Source of the DNA: Lederbergia lenta NBRC 16444
Lineage (GTDB): Bacteria; Bacillota; Bacilli; Bacillales; Bacillaceae_C
NCBI RefSeq assembly: GCF_001591545.1
Contig: NZ_BCVC01000001.1
Location: 868,001 to 932,000 of the forward strand
Length of the DNA: 64,000 nucleotides
Reading direction: 5' to 3'
Below the pieces are notes generated by a model that searched no databases, was not told where the DNA came from, and saw nothing but the letters and a program-made list of their open reading frames with translations. A program made the translations under genes and the position numbers. This document shows positions 46,227 to 53,551 of this stretch, piece by piece (positions within the stretch are counted from its first letter, which is position 1; every line of letters begins with the position of its first letter).

Positions 46227-46255
46227 TAACATACCCGAATTTATGATAATTAAAC
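46227..46255 (-). promoter_or_regulatory. Candidate sigma-F/sigma-G promoter for the small RNA
   Basis: On the minus strand GTTTA (46255-46251), a 14-base spacer, and GGGTATGTTA (46236-46227) fit GYWTA / GGNNANANTW with one mismatch. The start would fall near 46220. Confidence 0.4.
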
Positions 46256-46435
46256 CTAAAAATATATTTTTCTTTCTTTGTTATTTGAACAGGTTTATGT
46301 CGATACCTATAAAATAATAATCTTTACCTTTTATGTCATGTAATCGGGCACGAATTAGATGCTTATACAATTTCAGTTATGCTATAATTGCAGGAGAATC
46401 ATACCATTAAGTTAAAATAAAGGGAGCGAATATAA

Positions 46436-46873
46436 ATGGAATTAGATTTTAATCTTTACATGAATGATGTCGTTAGCCAGGCACGTCAAGATATGGAGCA
46501 AGCTGGCTATAAACAACTAACTACTATTGAGGATGTGGAACAGGCTTTTGATAATAAAGGGACAACTCTTGTCATGATAAATTCAGTATGTGGTTGTGCT
46601 GGAGGCATTGCTCGCCCAGCTGCAGCACATTCGCTTCATTATGATAAGCGTCCAGATCATTTGGTTACGGTATTTGCAGGACAAGACAAAGAAGCTACGG
46701 CTAAAGCACGCAGCTACTTTACAGATTATCCACCATCCTCTCCATCATTTGCACTTTTAAAAGATGGTAAGGTTTGTACGATGGTCGAACGACATGAAAT
46801 TGAAGGTCATGATCCAATGTCGGTAGTAAATAAACTTCAACAATATTTCGAACAATATTGCGAAGAAGTTTGA
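46436..46873 (+). CDS. yqiW: Bacilliredoxin (BrxA/BrxB family, YqiW)
   Basis: A 145-residue thioredoxin-like protein with the active site [14 protein letters not shown] (CGC, near residue 52-56), the bacilliredoxin signature. It removes bacillithiol from oxidised proteins in the cytoplasm. ATG 46436 follows AAAGGGAGCG. A terminator comes right after. Confidence 0.93.
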   Translation: MELDFNLYMNDVVSQARQDMEQAGYKQLTTIEDVEQAFDNKGTTLVMINSVCGCAGGIARPAAAHSLHYDKRPDHLVTVFAGQDKEATAKARSYFTDYPPSSPSFALLKDGKVCTMVERHEIEGHDPMSVVNKLQQYFEQYCEEV

Positions 46874-46881
46874 TCAAGATG

Positions 46882-46917
46882 CCTCAATCTGTGTAAAACA
46901 CATGTTGAGGTTTTTTC
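46882..46917 (+). terminator. Terminator after yqiW
   Basis: CCTCAA (46882-46887)...TTGAGG (46905-46910), with inner TGTGT/ACACA, then TTTTTT. Confidence 0.85.
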
Positions 46918-47058
46918 TTATCTGGAATGAATCGCCCTATTTGAAGCACAATAGTGAAGAAAGGCGCTTAAAGAAAAGTAAAAATGAGAGGCATAGAGAA
47001 ATTCTGCATCATACCGTTTTACTTTTTCTTTCTAGCTATCTTAAAAAGGGTGATTACT

Positions 47059-47565
47059 TTGCGATTATTTTTAGTAGTAATATTAATAATTGGCTCACCG
47101 TTTTGGCCGTTGGGGGCTTCAATATTACCTGGTGATCCTTTAATTATCGTTAATAAAAAGACAAATGAGCTAGCATGGATTAATGATGGTAAAATAATAA
47201 TGGAAACAAGTATAGCTACAGGGAAAACCAATGATTTAACTCCGGAAGGGTTATTTACAATTACAGTAAAAGCGGAGAATCCCTACTATCGAAAAAAAAA
47301 CATTCCAGGGGGAGATCGACGCAATCCACTTGGTTCCAGATGGATTGGGTTTGATGCAAAAGGAACAGATGGACGGATTTACGGTTTACATGGCACGAAC
47401 GACCCATCATCGATAGGGAAATATATATCCCAAGGATGTATCAGGCTGTCAACAATTCATCTTGAAGAACTTTATGATCAAGTAATAATCGGAACAAAAA
47501 TAATAATAACAAATTCATCAAAATCATTTGAAGAGTTAGCATTAGAATTCGGAGCTAGAATGTAG
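47059..47565 (+). CDS. L,D-transpeptidase (YkuD domain) with signal peptide
   Basis: 168 residues from TTG 47059, six bases after AAAGGGTG; in-frame ATG 46984 has no clear site and would bury the signal peptide. The signal LRLFLVVILIIGSPFWPLGAS is followed by a YkuD catalytic domain with the motif LHGTNDPSSIG ... SQGCIRL (His and Cys, near residues 110-135). Such enzymes make 3-3 peptidoglycan crosslinks, often in spores. It could be one of the yciB/ykuD-type paralogues. Confidence 0.88.
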   Translation: MRLFLVVILIIGSPFWPLGASILPGDPLIIVNKKTNELAWINDGKIIMETSIATGKTNDLTPEGLFTITVKAENPYYRKKNIPGGDRRNPLGSRWIGFDAKGTDGRIYGLHGTNDPSSIGKYISQGCIRLSTIHLEELYDQVIIGTKIIITNSSKSFEELALEFGARM

Positions 47566-47576
47566 ATGTAACCGAA

Positions 47577-47609
47577 CAAAAAGGCTCTTGCCTTTAGCAT
47601 AGAGCCTTA
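47577..47609 (-). terminator. Terminator of prli42 (minus strand)
   Basis: Complement of AAGGCTCT (47581-47588)...AGAGCCTT (47601-47608), with the T-run on the minus strand (complement of 47577-47582). Confidence 0.78.
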
Positions 47610-47617
47610 CAGTTATT

Positions 47618-47710
47618 TTACAAGAACGAGAGCCCTGCCATGACCGTTGTGGCGATCATAGAAAAAAGCATGACATAAATAATGATTTTCTGCATTTTTT
47701 TATTTGACAT
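47618..47710 (-). CDS. prli42: Stressosome-associated membrane miniprotein Prli42
   Basis: A 30-codon gene encoding MSNKKMQKIIIYVMLFSM followed by IATTVMAGLSFL: a lysine-rich start and one membrane helix, the exact layout of Prli42. ATG at 47710 has AAGGAGTG six bases upstream, and a terminator follows the stop. In Listeria Prli42 anchors the stressosome to the membrane and is needed for oxidative-stress signalling; it is conserved across Firmicutes. Confidence 0.9.
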   Translation of the reverse strand: MSNKKMQKIIIYVMLFSMIATTVMAGLSFL

Positions 47711-47867
47711 CCAGAAGCACTCCTTGCCACATGATATTATCTCTATTTTATATCCAAATGGCATTTGAGACAACCCATCATTATTAGGAATTATGGCTAT
47801 TTAATTTTAACTCTAATTATATAGATAATTTCAAGATGTTTTTATATGATAAAGAGGGGTGTTATTC

Positions 47868-48290
47868 GTGCAGAGTGTCAATCACATTGGAATAGCAGTC
47901 AAGTCATTGGAAGCTACACTGCCTTTTTATACAAATGTTTTAGGATTGAAATGTATAGCAATTGAAGTGGTGCAAGCCGAACAAGTAAAGATAGCCTTTC
48001 TTGACGCAGGAAATGTGAAAATCGAACTCTTAGAGCCAACAAACTCAAGGAGTGCTATTTCCAAATTTATTGCAAAGCGCGGGGAAGGAATACACCATGT
48101 TGCCTTTAATGTCCAATCCATTGATAGCCGAATCAATGAGATGAAAGAGCAAGGGATCCACATGTTAAATGATTTTCCAAAAAAAGGTGCCGGTGGAGCG
48201 ATGGTAGCTTTCATGCATCCAAAATCTAGTCATGGAGTTTTGTATGAGTTCTGCGAAAAAAAGCCATTGGGGGAGATGGATAGTGACTGA
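47868..48290 (+). CDS. mce: Methylmalonyl-CoA epimerase
   Basis: The protein has 140 residues from GTG 47868 (GAGGGG eight bases before; GTG 47859 overlaps that site). It is a VOC-fold protein: VNHIGIAVKSLEATLPFY (metal His), IHHVAFNVQSID (second His) and KIELLEPT. It converts (S)- to (R)-methylmalonyl-CoA, between the carboxylase and MutAB. It corresponds to B. subtilis YqjC. Its last 8 bases overlap the next gene. Confidence 0.92.
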   Translation: MQSVNHIGIAVKSLEATLPFYTNVLGLKCIAIEVVQAEQVKIAFLDAGNVKIELLEPTNSRSAISKFIAKRGEGIHHVAFNVQSIDSRINEMKEQGIHMLNDFPKKGAGGAMVAFMHPKSSHGVLYEFCEKKPLGEMDSD

Positions 48291-49833
48291 TATTTATAAA
48301 AAAATAAATAGTCTATACGATCGCCGAAGGGAAGCTGAATTAGGTGGCGGGGATAAGCGAATTCAAAAACAGCATGATAAAGGTAAACTGACAGCAAGAG
48401 AGCGAATCGATTTACTTGTGGATCCAGGTTCATTTATAGAATTAAATCCATTCATTGAACATCGATCAACGGATTTTGGGCTAGAAAATACTAAATACCC
48501 TGGCGATGGGGTTGTCACGGGTTATGGTAAAGTAAACGGGCGGCAGATCTTTCTTTTTTCTCAAGATTTTACTGTATTCGGTGGAGCACTAGGAGAAATG
48601 CATGCTGAAAAAATTGTAAAGGCAATGGATTTAGCTGTAAAAAATGGAGCGCCGTTTATCGGACTAAACGACTCTGGTGGCGCAAGAATACAAGAAGGTG
48701 TTGTATCATTAGACGGTTATGGCCACGTTTTTTATCGAAATGCCATTTATTCAGGTGTTATCCCACAAATATCCGTTATAATGGGACCATGTGCCGGCGG
48801 AGCGGTTTATTCTCCGGCGATTACCGATTTTGTGTTTATGGTTGACCGAACCAGCCAAATGTTTATTACTGGACCAAAAGTTATTGAAACCGTTACGGGT
48901 GAAAGTATTTCTTCAGAAGATTTAGGTGGCTCTAAAGTACATAATAATATTAGCGGCAATGCGCATTTTCGAGCTAAAAATGAGAATGAGATATTGGAAA
49001 TGGTTCGTAGACTACTTGAATATTTACCGCAAAATAATCAAGAAAAACCTTGCATAAAGGAATGGCAATCCAAAGAAGATTTGAGACCTGATTTAACAGA
49101 TCTTGTTCCGTTCGATGCAGTAAGACCCTATGATGTAAGAACCGTAATAAAAGAAATAATGGATGAACAATCCTTTTTCGAGGTTCAGAAAGAATTTGCT
49201 AAAAATATCGTGATCGGTTTTGCAAGAATTCGTGGTGAAGTAGTTGGTCTTGTATGCAACCAACCAAAGGTCATGGCAGGAAGTCTTGATATAAACTCTT
49301 CCGATAAAGCAGCGAGATTTATCCGTCTTTGTGATTCCTTTAATATTCCTTTGATTACGTTTGAGGATGTAACAGGTTTTTTTCCGGGAATTAAACAAGA
49401 GCATGGTGGTATTATTAGACATGGAGCGAAGATTTTGTATGCTTATTCAGAAGCAACAGTGCCGAAAATAACGGTGATTTTGCGTAAAGCCTATGGTGGA
49501 GCGTATGTAGCACTCAATAGTAAAGCAATCGGAGCAGATCTTGTGTATGCGTGGCCAAATGCGGAAATTGGTGTGATGGGTCCTCATGGAGCCGCAAATA
49601 TCATTTTTGCTCGTGATATCCAAAATAGCGAAACCCCAGAAGAAACGCGTGCACACAAGATTGAAGAGTACCGCGAGAAATTTTCCAACCCTTATATTGC
49701 GGCAGCAAGAGGGATGGTAGATGATGTGATCGATCCACGGGAAACGAGAATAAAAATTATACAAGCGCTAGAAATGCTACGTAATAAACAAGAAGAAAGA
49801 CCGAAGAAAAAGCATGGGAATATCCCACTGTAA
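48283..49833 (+). CDS. yqjD: Acyl-CoA (propionyl/methylmalonyl-CoA) carboxyltransferase beta subunit
   Basis: The protein has 516 residues from GTG 48283, seven bases after GGGGGAG. The two crotonase-fold halves show GLNDSGGARIQEGV and GPCAGGAVYSP (N half), FEDVTGFFPGIKQEHGGIIRHGAK and RKAYGGAYVALNSK (C half). It moves CO2 from carboxybiotin to propionyl-CoA, or the reverse. No biotin carboxylase or carrier gene is adjacent, so it must borrow one. With mce and mutAB it would complete propionyl-CoA to succinyl-CoA. Confidence 0.93.
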   Translation: MTDIYKKINSLYDRRREAELGGGDKRIQKQHDKGKLTARERIDLLVDPGSFIELNPFIEHRSTDFGLENTKYPGDGVVTGYGKVNGRQIFLFSQDFTVFGGALGEMHAEKIVKAMDLAVKNGAPFIGLNDSGGARIQEGVVSLDGYGHVFYRNAIYSGVIPQISVIMGPCAGGAVYSPAITDFVFMVDRTSQMFITGPKVIETVTGESISSEDLGGSKVHNNISGNAHFRAKNENEILEMVRRLLEYLPQNNQEKPCIKEWQSKEDLRPDLTDLVPFDAVRPYDVRTVIKEIMDEQSFFEVQKEFAKNIVIGFARIRGEVVGLVCNQPKVMAGSLDINSSDKAARFIRLCDSFNIPLITFEDVTGFFPGIKQEHGGIIRHGAKILYAYSEATVPKITVILRKAYGGAYVALNSKAIGADLVYAWPNAEIGVMGPHGAANIIFARDIQNSETPEETRAHKIEEYREKFSNPYIAAARGMVDDVIDPRETRIKIIQALEMLRNKQEERPKKKHGNIPL

Positions 49834-49868
49834 TGACGAAATTAAATATATTTATGGAGGTCATATGT

Positions 49869-50990
49869 ATGATCAATGAAGAACGCCTACTAAATGAATT
49901 TCTAGAATTAGTACAAATTGATTCGGAAACGAAATATGAAACAGAAATTGCTAAAGTATTAAAACAAAAATTTGAAGCACTTGGTGTGCATGTTTTTGAA
50001 GATGATACAAAAGAAGAAACTGGACATGGGGCTGGAAATTTAATCTGTACATTAGAAGGAACAAAAGAAAATGCAGATACGATCTATTTTACATCCCATA
50101 TGGATACTGTCGTTCCAGGAAATGGTATCAAACCCTCCATTGAAAATGGACATGTTATTACGGATGGAACGACGATTCTTGGGGCGGATGATAAAGCAGG
50201 CCTTGCCGCAATGTTAGAAGCGATTCGTGTACTGAAAGAAGAAAAGGTTTCACATGGCAGTATTCAGTTTATTATTACAGTTGGTGAGGAATCAGGCCTT
50301 GTAGGTGCCAAAGCACTTGATTCATCTCTCGTAAAAGCTAAATATGGTTTTGCACTAGATAGTGATGGGACAGTAGGAAATATCATTATTGCAGCTCCTA
50401 CTCAAGCAAAGATTACAGCAGAAATCCATGGTAAAACAGCACATGCTGGAGTGGCTCCTGAAAAAGGTGTGTCTGCAATTACCATTGCCGCAAAAGCAGT
50501 TGCTAAAATGCCGCTTGGTAGAATCGATGAGGAAACTACTGCAAATATTGGTCGCTTTGAAGGTGGACAAGCTACGAATATTGTAGCAGACCAAGCTTTT
50601 GTACTTGCTGAAGCAAGATCATTAATACCGGAAAAAATGGAAGCACAAGTAGAAACAATGAAAATAGCTTTTGAAGAAGTTGCGGAGCAAATGGGAGGAA
50701 AGGCATTCGTTAATGTAGAAATCATGTACCCTGGTTTCAAATATGGTGATGGAGACTTAGTTGTTGAAATAGCTAAAAAAGCTGCAAAGGAAATTGGACG
50801 TGAGCCTAAATTGTTAACAAGCGGTGGAGGTAGTGATGCGAATATTATCGCGGGTTTTAATATCCCTACTGTGAATCTTGCTGTTGGTTATGAAGAAATT
50901 CATACAACGAATGAAAGAATGCCGATAGAAGAATTAAATAAACTTGCTGAAATGGTAGTTGCAGTTGTGAAGGAAGTAGCTAAACAATAA
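49869..50990 (+). CDS. yqjE: M20 family peptidase (PepT-like, YqjE)
   Basis: The protein has 373 residues from ATG 49869 (GGAGG eight bases before). Zinc ligands are in TSHMDTVVPG (near 75), GADDKAGLAAMLEA (near 107) and VGEESGLVGAKALD (Glu pair near 140); a dimerisation domain occupies about 175-290. It is a cytoplasmic aminopeptidase of the M20/PepT group, exact substrate unknown. It starts 36 bases after yqjD as in B. subtilis. Confidence 0.92.
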   Translation: MINEERLLNEFLELVQIDSETKYETEIAKVLKQKFEALGVHVFEDDTKEETGHGAGNLICTLEGTKENADTIYFTSHMDTVVPGNGIKPSIENGHVITDGTTILGADDKAGLAAMLEAIRVLKEEKVSHGSIQFIITVGEESGLVGAKALDSSLVKAKYGFALDSDGTVGNIIIAAPTQAKITAEIHGKTAHAGVAPEKGVSAITIAAKAVAKMPLGRIDEETTANIGRFEGGQATNIVADQAFVLAEARSLIPEKMEAQVETMKIAFEEVAEQMGGKAFVNVEIMYPGFKYGDGDLVVEIAKKAAKEIGREPKLLTSGGGSDANIIAGFNIPTVNLAVGYEEIHTTNERMPIEELNKLAEMVVAVVKEVAKQ

Positions 50991-50997
50991 TGAATGA

Positions 50998-51020
50998 TGC
51001 AGGCTGCTTAGCAGCCTGCA
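50998..51020 (+). terminator. Hairpin after yqjE
   Basis: GCAGGCTGC/GCAGCCTGC (about 50999-51019) with a TTA loop. No T-run follows, so termination is uncertain. Confidence 0.45.
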
Positions 51021-51044
51021 AGTAATGAATTTGGAGTGATAATA

Positions 51045-51515
51045 TTGTCAGAAAAAGTGGTTGTTTTTCATGCTGGTCATGAGGAGTATGCAATTCCTAT
51101 TCCATATGTTATTTCGATAGAAAAAGTGGAGTATATTAACCCCGTTCCACATTTGCCGGTATATATGAGAGGGATAACAAAATCACGGGATACATTGATT
51201 CCGGTTTTGGATTTAGGTCACATTTTATATCATTCACATACTGTTATAGATGATGAGGTACGAATGATTGTTATTTATACAAAGGAATTTTCATTTGGAC
51301 TGCTTGTTAAAGAAGCGAAAGAAATAATAGAGATCCCAATGGAGGCACAAAAACAAGTTGGTCTAGTTGCTTACAAAAAAACAAAATATTTTTCTTCCAT
51401 TGCCAATATGGGAGACAGATTGATAACGATGATTGATCCGGTGGCAATGCTTGAAGTTTCAGAAGGGGTTAAAGAAATTAAAGACTATTTAATCGAACAA
51501 AAGCAAGAGGCATAA
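51045..51515 (+). CDS. CheW-like domain protein
   Basis: 156 residues from TTG 51045 (GGAG eight bases before). The whole protein is one CheW fold: VVVFHAGHEEYAIPIPYVISIEKV, PVPHLPVYMRGITKSRDTLIPVLDLG and FGLLVKEAKEIIEIP. CheW couples chemoreceptors to CheA; a lone copy far from che genes may be a second adaptor or act on another partner. It is not at this place in B. subtilis (yqjF/yqjG there). Confidence 0.85.
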   Translation: MSEKVVVFHAGHEEYAIPIPYVISIEKVEYINPVPHLPVYMRGITKSRDTLIPVLDLGHILYHSHTVIDDEVRMIVIYTKEFSFGLLVKEAKEIIEIPMEAQKQVGLVAYKKTKYFSSIANMGDRLITMIDPVAMLEVSEGVKEIKDYLIEQKQEA

Positions 51516-51569
51516 AAATGAAAAAAATAATTGTCTATATAAATTAGATTTTCTGTGAAGGTGATATGG

Positions 51570-52784
51570 GTGAAAGCATTTTATCCTAAAAAAGGCCGCG
51601 TAATACTTCATGTTGATATGAACAGCTTTTTTGCATCTGTGGAAATGGCGCATGATCCTTCATTGAAGGGAAAGCCACTTGCAATCGCAGGGGATGTGGA
51701 ACAACGAAGGGGTATTGTCGTTACATGTAGTTATGAGGCGCGGAAGTATGGCATCAAAACAACAATGCCACTATGGGAGGCCAAAAAGCTTTGTTCACAT
51801 CTCATCGTTAAAAAGCCTAATCATCATCGTTATCGGGAAGTATCACAGGCAATTTTTGAGGAATTTCGGCAAATTACAGAGTGGGTAGAGCCGGTATCCA
51901 TTGATGAAGGTTACTTAGATATTACTAATTGTCATGAGCTTGGAACACCTATGGACATAGCTTTTACTATTCAACAAAATTTATTACGTAAACTTGATTT
52001 GCCGTGTAGCATTGGCATAGCACCGAATAAATTTTTAGCAAAAATGGCCTCAGATATGAAAAAGCCACTAGGCATAACTGTTTTACGAAAAAGGGATATA
52101 CCGCATATCATATGGCCACTCCCAATTATAGAAATGCATGGGGTTGGTGCAAAAACAGCTGAAAAACTAGCTGGAGTTAACGTTTACACGATCGGGGATT
52201 TAGTTCAGTTAAAGGATCATCAGTTAAAAACTATTCTAGGAATTCGGGGAATAAAACTAAAAGAGCGAGCTGATGGTCTTGATTTGCGCGCCGTTGATCC
52301 AGCGGCAGCTGAGGAGAATAAAAGTATAGGAAGTTCTACCACTTTACCCCGTGATATAACGATTCAATCTGAGCTCAACGTTATCTTAGAGAAGCTTGCT
52401 GAAAGTGTCTGCCAACGGTTAAAGCGGAAAGGTTATCTGACAAAAAACGTTTCAGTTACGATCCGTTATAAAGATCGCAGAACTATTTCAAGAAGTAGAA
52501 AATTGATTAACCCAATTAATAAGGCCGAGGATATTTTAATAGCCGCTAAAACGTTATTTATTGAGAATTGGAATGGGGATGCGATTCGTCTGCTGGGAAT
52601 TACTGGGCAAGACCTTGTAGAAGAAGATAGTGCAATTGAACAGCTTGATCTATTTTCATATGAAAAAGAAGCCCGCAAAGAGCCCTTATATAAGGCAATA
52701 GCGAGCATCAAAAGTAAATATGGTGATGATATTGTACAAAAAGGTATGGATGTTCATACCTTTTTGAATAGGAAAAAACCATAG
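51570..52784 (+). CDS. dinB: DNA polymerase IV (Y family, PolY1)
   Basis: 404 residues from GTG 51570 (AAGGTG six bases before; GTG 51555 also possible). Catalytic sites are HVDMNSFFASVE (first Asp) and VSIDEGYLD (Asp-Glu, near 110); the little-finger domain follows, with a clamp-binding motif QLDLFSY (near 370). It copies past damaged DNA. No clear LexA box was noticed in front of it. It ends 3 bases before convergent yueI. Confidence 0.93.
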   Translation: MKAFYPKKGRVILHVDMNSFFASVEMAHDPSLKGKPLAIAGDVEQRRGIVVTCSYEARKYGIKTTMPLWEAKKLCSHLIVKKPNHHRYREVSQAIFEEFRQITEWVEPVSIDEGYLDITNCHELGTPMDIAFTIQQNLLRKLDLPCSIGIAPNKFLAKMASDMKKPLGITVLRKRDIPHIIWPLPIIEMHGVGAKTAEKLAGVNVYTIGDLVQLKDHQLKTILGIRGIKLKERADGLDLRAVDPAAAEENKSIGSSTTLPRDITIQSELNVILEKLAESVCQRLKRKGYLTKNVSVTIRYKDRRTISRSRKLINPINKAEDILIAAKTLFIENWNGDAIRLLGITGQDLVEEDSAIEQLDLFSYEKEARKEPLYKAIASIKSKYGDDIVQKGMDVHTFLNRKKP

Positions 52785-52787
52785 TCC

Positions 52788-53231
52788 TTATTTTTTTAAA
52801 TAGTTAAAGATTCGAGAAGCTAAACTTTTCTTTGGTTTTTTCATAACAATATTTTTATTTTTATTCTTTGTGATATAAATTTCCTCTTTGTTTATTGCGT
52901 AATCATAAGCTAGAACAAGCCCAATATCTGTTTTAGTATTCTGATTTGCCACGATGGAAAAAGGAATATTTTTTTTACGTGCAAGATGAATGTAATCTGA
53001 TAAGAAAGAGTAATCCAGATCACCATTTAACAACATTGTGGCTTCTGGATGTTCATCCATTAACGTTTCTACTTCCGGATAAACGCCGTGTTCCATCACT
53101 TGGCTTTTCGTTAAGACACTAACGATTCTTTCTCTGAGAGTACCAAGAAACTTTTTTCGCTCTTCAGGCTTTATTTGCTTTGTACCATATATGCCATTTT
53201 GTAAATATTCATCCACATTGGAATTTTTCAC
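52788..53231 (-). CDS. yueI: YueI family protein (DUF1694)
   Basis: 147 residues from GTG 53231, eight bases after GGAGGTG. It matches the DUF1694 family (KKFLGTLRERIVSVLTKSQV; ATMLLNGDLDYSFLSDYIHLA; KNIPFSIVANQNTKTDIGLVL). The fold resembles ribosomal L7Ae-like proteins; function unknown. The C-terminus is lysine-rich. In B. subtilis yueI is elsewhere. Confidence 0.85.
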   Translation of the reverse strand: MKNSNVDEYLQNGIYGTKQIKPEERKKFLGTLRERIVSVLTKSQVMEHGVYPEVETLMDEHPEATMLLNGDLDYSFLSDYIHLARKKNIPFSIVANQNTKTDIGLVLAYDYAINKEEIYITKNKNKNIVMKKPKKSLASRIFNYLKK

Positions 53232-53341
53232 GGCTTTTACACCTCCGCGATACTATATTCTTCCGATTTAATAAAGTGAAAATAATCTCTATGGAGTTTT
53301 CCCCTTGAAGCTAACAAAGACTGCGAACTTAATAAACGACG

Positions 53342-53380
53342 AGATATCCATGCCTCACCAACTGAGGTATGGATATCTTT
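53342..53380 (+). terminator. Strong hairpin/terminator between yueI and zwf
   Basis: AGATATCCATGCCTCA pairs with TGAGGTATGGATATCT (one mismatch), loop CCAAC, then TTCTTT on the plus strand. No plus-strand gene ends nearby; it may belong to a lost gene or an unrecognised short transcript. Confidence 0.6.
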
Positions 53381-53399
53381 CTTTAAGTACGTCATAAAT

Positions 53400-53548
53400 T
53401 ACTCTAAGACCATACTGAGACGCTAGGTACTCTAGGTCCAGTCAATCCATCATGTAATTAAACGATTGCCATTCTATTACACTGCTTACCGTGTCCTTTA
53501 TCTCGTGCGAAAGAGCTTCCTCACGTCACTAAAAGGGTATTTTCGCAT
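53400..53548 (-). repeat. Dispersed intergenic repeat, copy C (decayed)
   Basis: On the minus strand it opens ATGCGAAAATACCCTTTTAG and contains CACGAGATAAAGGACACGG followed by TAAGC, matching ACGAGATAAAGGAAACACGG-TAAGC of copy A in the same order. It occupies most of the gap between yueI and zwf. Edges are approximate. Confidence 0.55.
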
Positions 53549-53551
53549 TTC

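Noticed and set aside
46902-47135. A 77-codon frame overlapping the L,D-transpeptidase start
   Set aside because: Out-of-frame shadow with no ribosome site; the transpeptidase frame has signal peptide and catalytic motif.
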